Below are positions 6,246-6,353 of a DNA stretch of 6,353 nt, piece by piece. The DNA is from Tannerella sp. Lineage in GTDB: Bacteria; Bacteroidota; Bacteroidia; Bacteroidales; Tannerellaceae. Under the pieces are notes generated by a model that worked only from the letters and a program-made list of their open reading frames with translations, had not been told where the DNA came from and did no database searches. The DNA lies in NCBI GenBank assembly GCA_031277235.1, contig JAITMT010000394.1:1-6353 (forward strand), in the 5' to 3' direction. Numbering within the stretch: position 1 is the first letter of the stretch; every line of letters begins with the position of its first letter. The translations under genes were made by a program, and so were the position numbers.

Positions 6246-6353
6246 CCCGACCGCGAAGCGGTCATATATTTATAGACAGATGTTGCAACGAACAGGTACG
6301 ACCCCGTCGGGGTCGTACAATACCGCGGATATCCACGGCTATAAATATGTAAT
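6246..6353. repeat. Multi-palindrome intergenic element, truncated by the window edge
   Basis: Four palindromes follow one another in about 100 bp. They are GACCGC-GAA-GCGGTC (6249-6263); GTTGCAAC (6282-6289); a 23-bp palindrome with 11-bp arms 6296-6306 and 6308-6318 around T6307; and CCGCGGATATCCACGG (6323-6338), which has one mismatch. In minus-strand RNA that mismatch becomes a G-U pair, so folding may be favoured on that strand. AT-rich spacers (ATATATTTATAG, CTATAAATATG) separate the units. Bases 6246-6270 recur inverted at 1-25, so the element is present at least in part on both sides of the operon. Nothing here codes for a transposase; a non-autonomous or REP/BIME-like element is the likeliest class. 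Confidence 0.7.

Larger units (their letters stand above)
5941..6353. other. Gene-free, repeat-mosaic intergenic region
   Basis: These 413 bases hold no credible coding sequence, tRNA or rRNA. After an AT-rich segment (5941-5970) they consist of successive repeat modules: a GC-rich hairpin and G tract, an AACGG-periodic tract, a 14-bp tandem repeat, two hairpins and a terminal multi-palindrome element. The 10-mer GGAGAACGGA occurs twice in direct orientation (6044-6053 and 6223-6232), which shows that modules are reused within the region. The gene upstream of the operon must lie beyond the right edge of the window. Confidence 0.75.

Noticed and set aside
1..6270. Insertion sequence or composite transposon defined by the 25-bp inverted copies
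   Set aside because: No transposase or integrase is encoded, no target-site duplication can be seen, and the right copy is embedded in a larger palindromic element. It is kept only as a finding about bracketing repeats.

Overview
The window carries one complete minus-strand operon of the SusC/SusD type, which points to a Bacteroidota genome, probably Bacteroidales. The order of transcription is a TonB-dependent SusC/RagA-type outer-membrane transporter (2665-5781), a SusD/RagB-type substrate-capturing lipoprotein (1103-2653) and a LamG-like jellyroll lipoprotein (281-1090). The genes are 11 and 12 bp apart. A strong Rho-independent terminator (235-266) follows the last stop codon by 14 bp. 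No glycoside hydrolase, lyase, sulfatase, peptidase, sigma/anti-sigma pair or hybrid two-component regulator lies in the window, so the substrate cannot be named.

Region by region: bases 1-234 are gene-free and made of short palindromes, including half of a repeat that recurs inverted at the right end. Bases 235-5781 are the operon with its terminator. Bases 5787-5940 look like the promoter region, with a Bacteroidota-type -7 box (TAATTTTG, 5835-5842), no convincing -33 box, and two 16-bp direct repeats 43 bp apart that are good candidates for an activator or repressor site. Bases 5941-6353 hold no credible gene. They are a mosaic of repeat modules: a GC-rich hairpin with three GGGGGGA units, an 8-bp-periodic AACGG tract, a 14-bp tandem repeat, two further hairpins and a terminal multi-palindrome element.

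Functionally, the SusC barrel and SusD lid would form a lidded, TonB-energised importer. The LamG lipoprotein, in the position usually held by SusE-like surface glycan-binding proteins, would hold a glycan or glycoconjugate at the cell surface. The most noteworthy signals are non-coding: the paired direct repeats upstream of susC, and the inverted copies of a 25-bp palindromic repeat (1-25 and 6246-6270) that bracket the whole operon.
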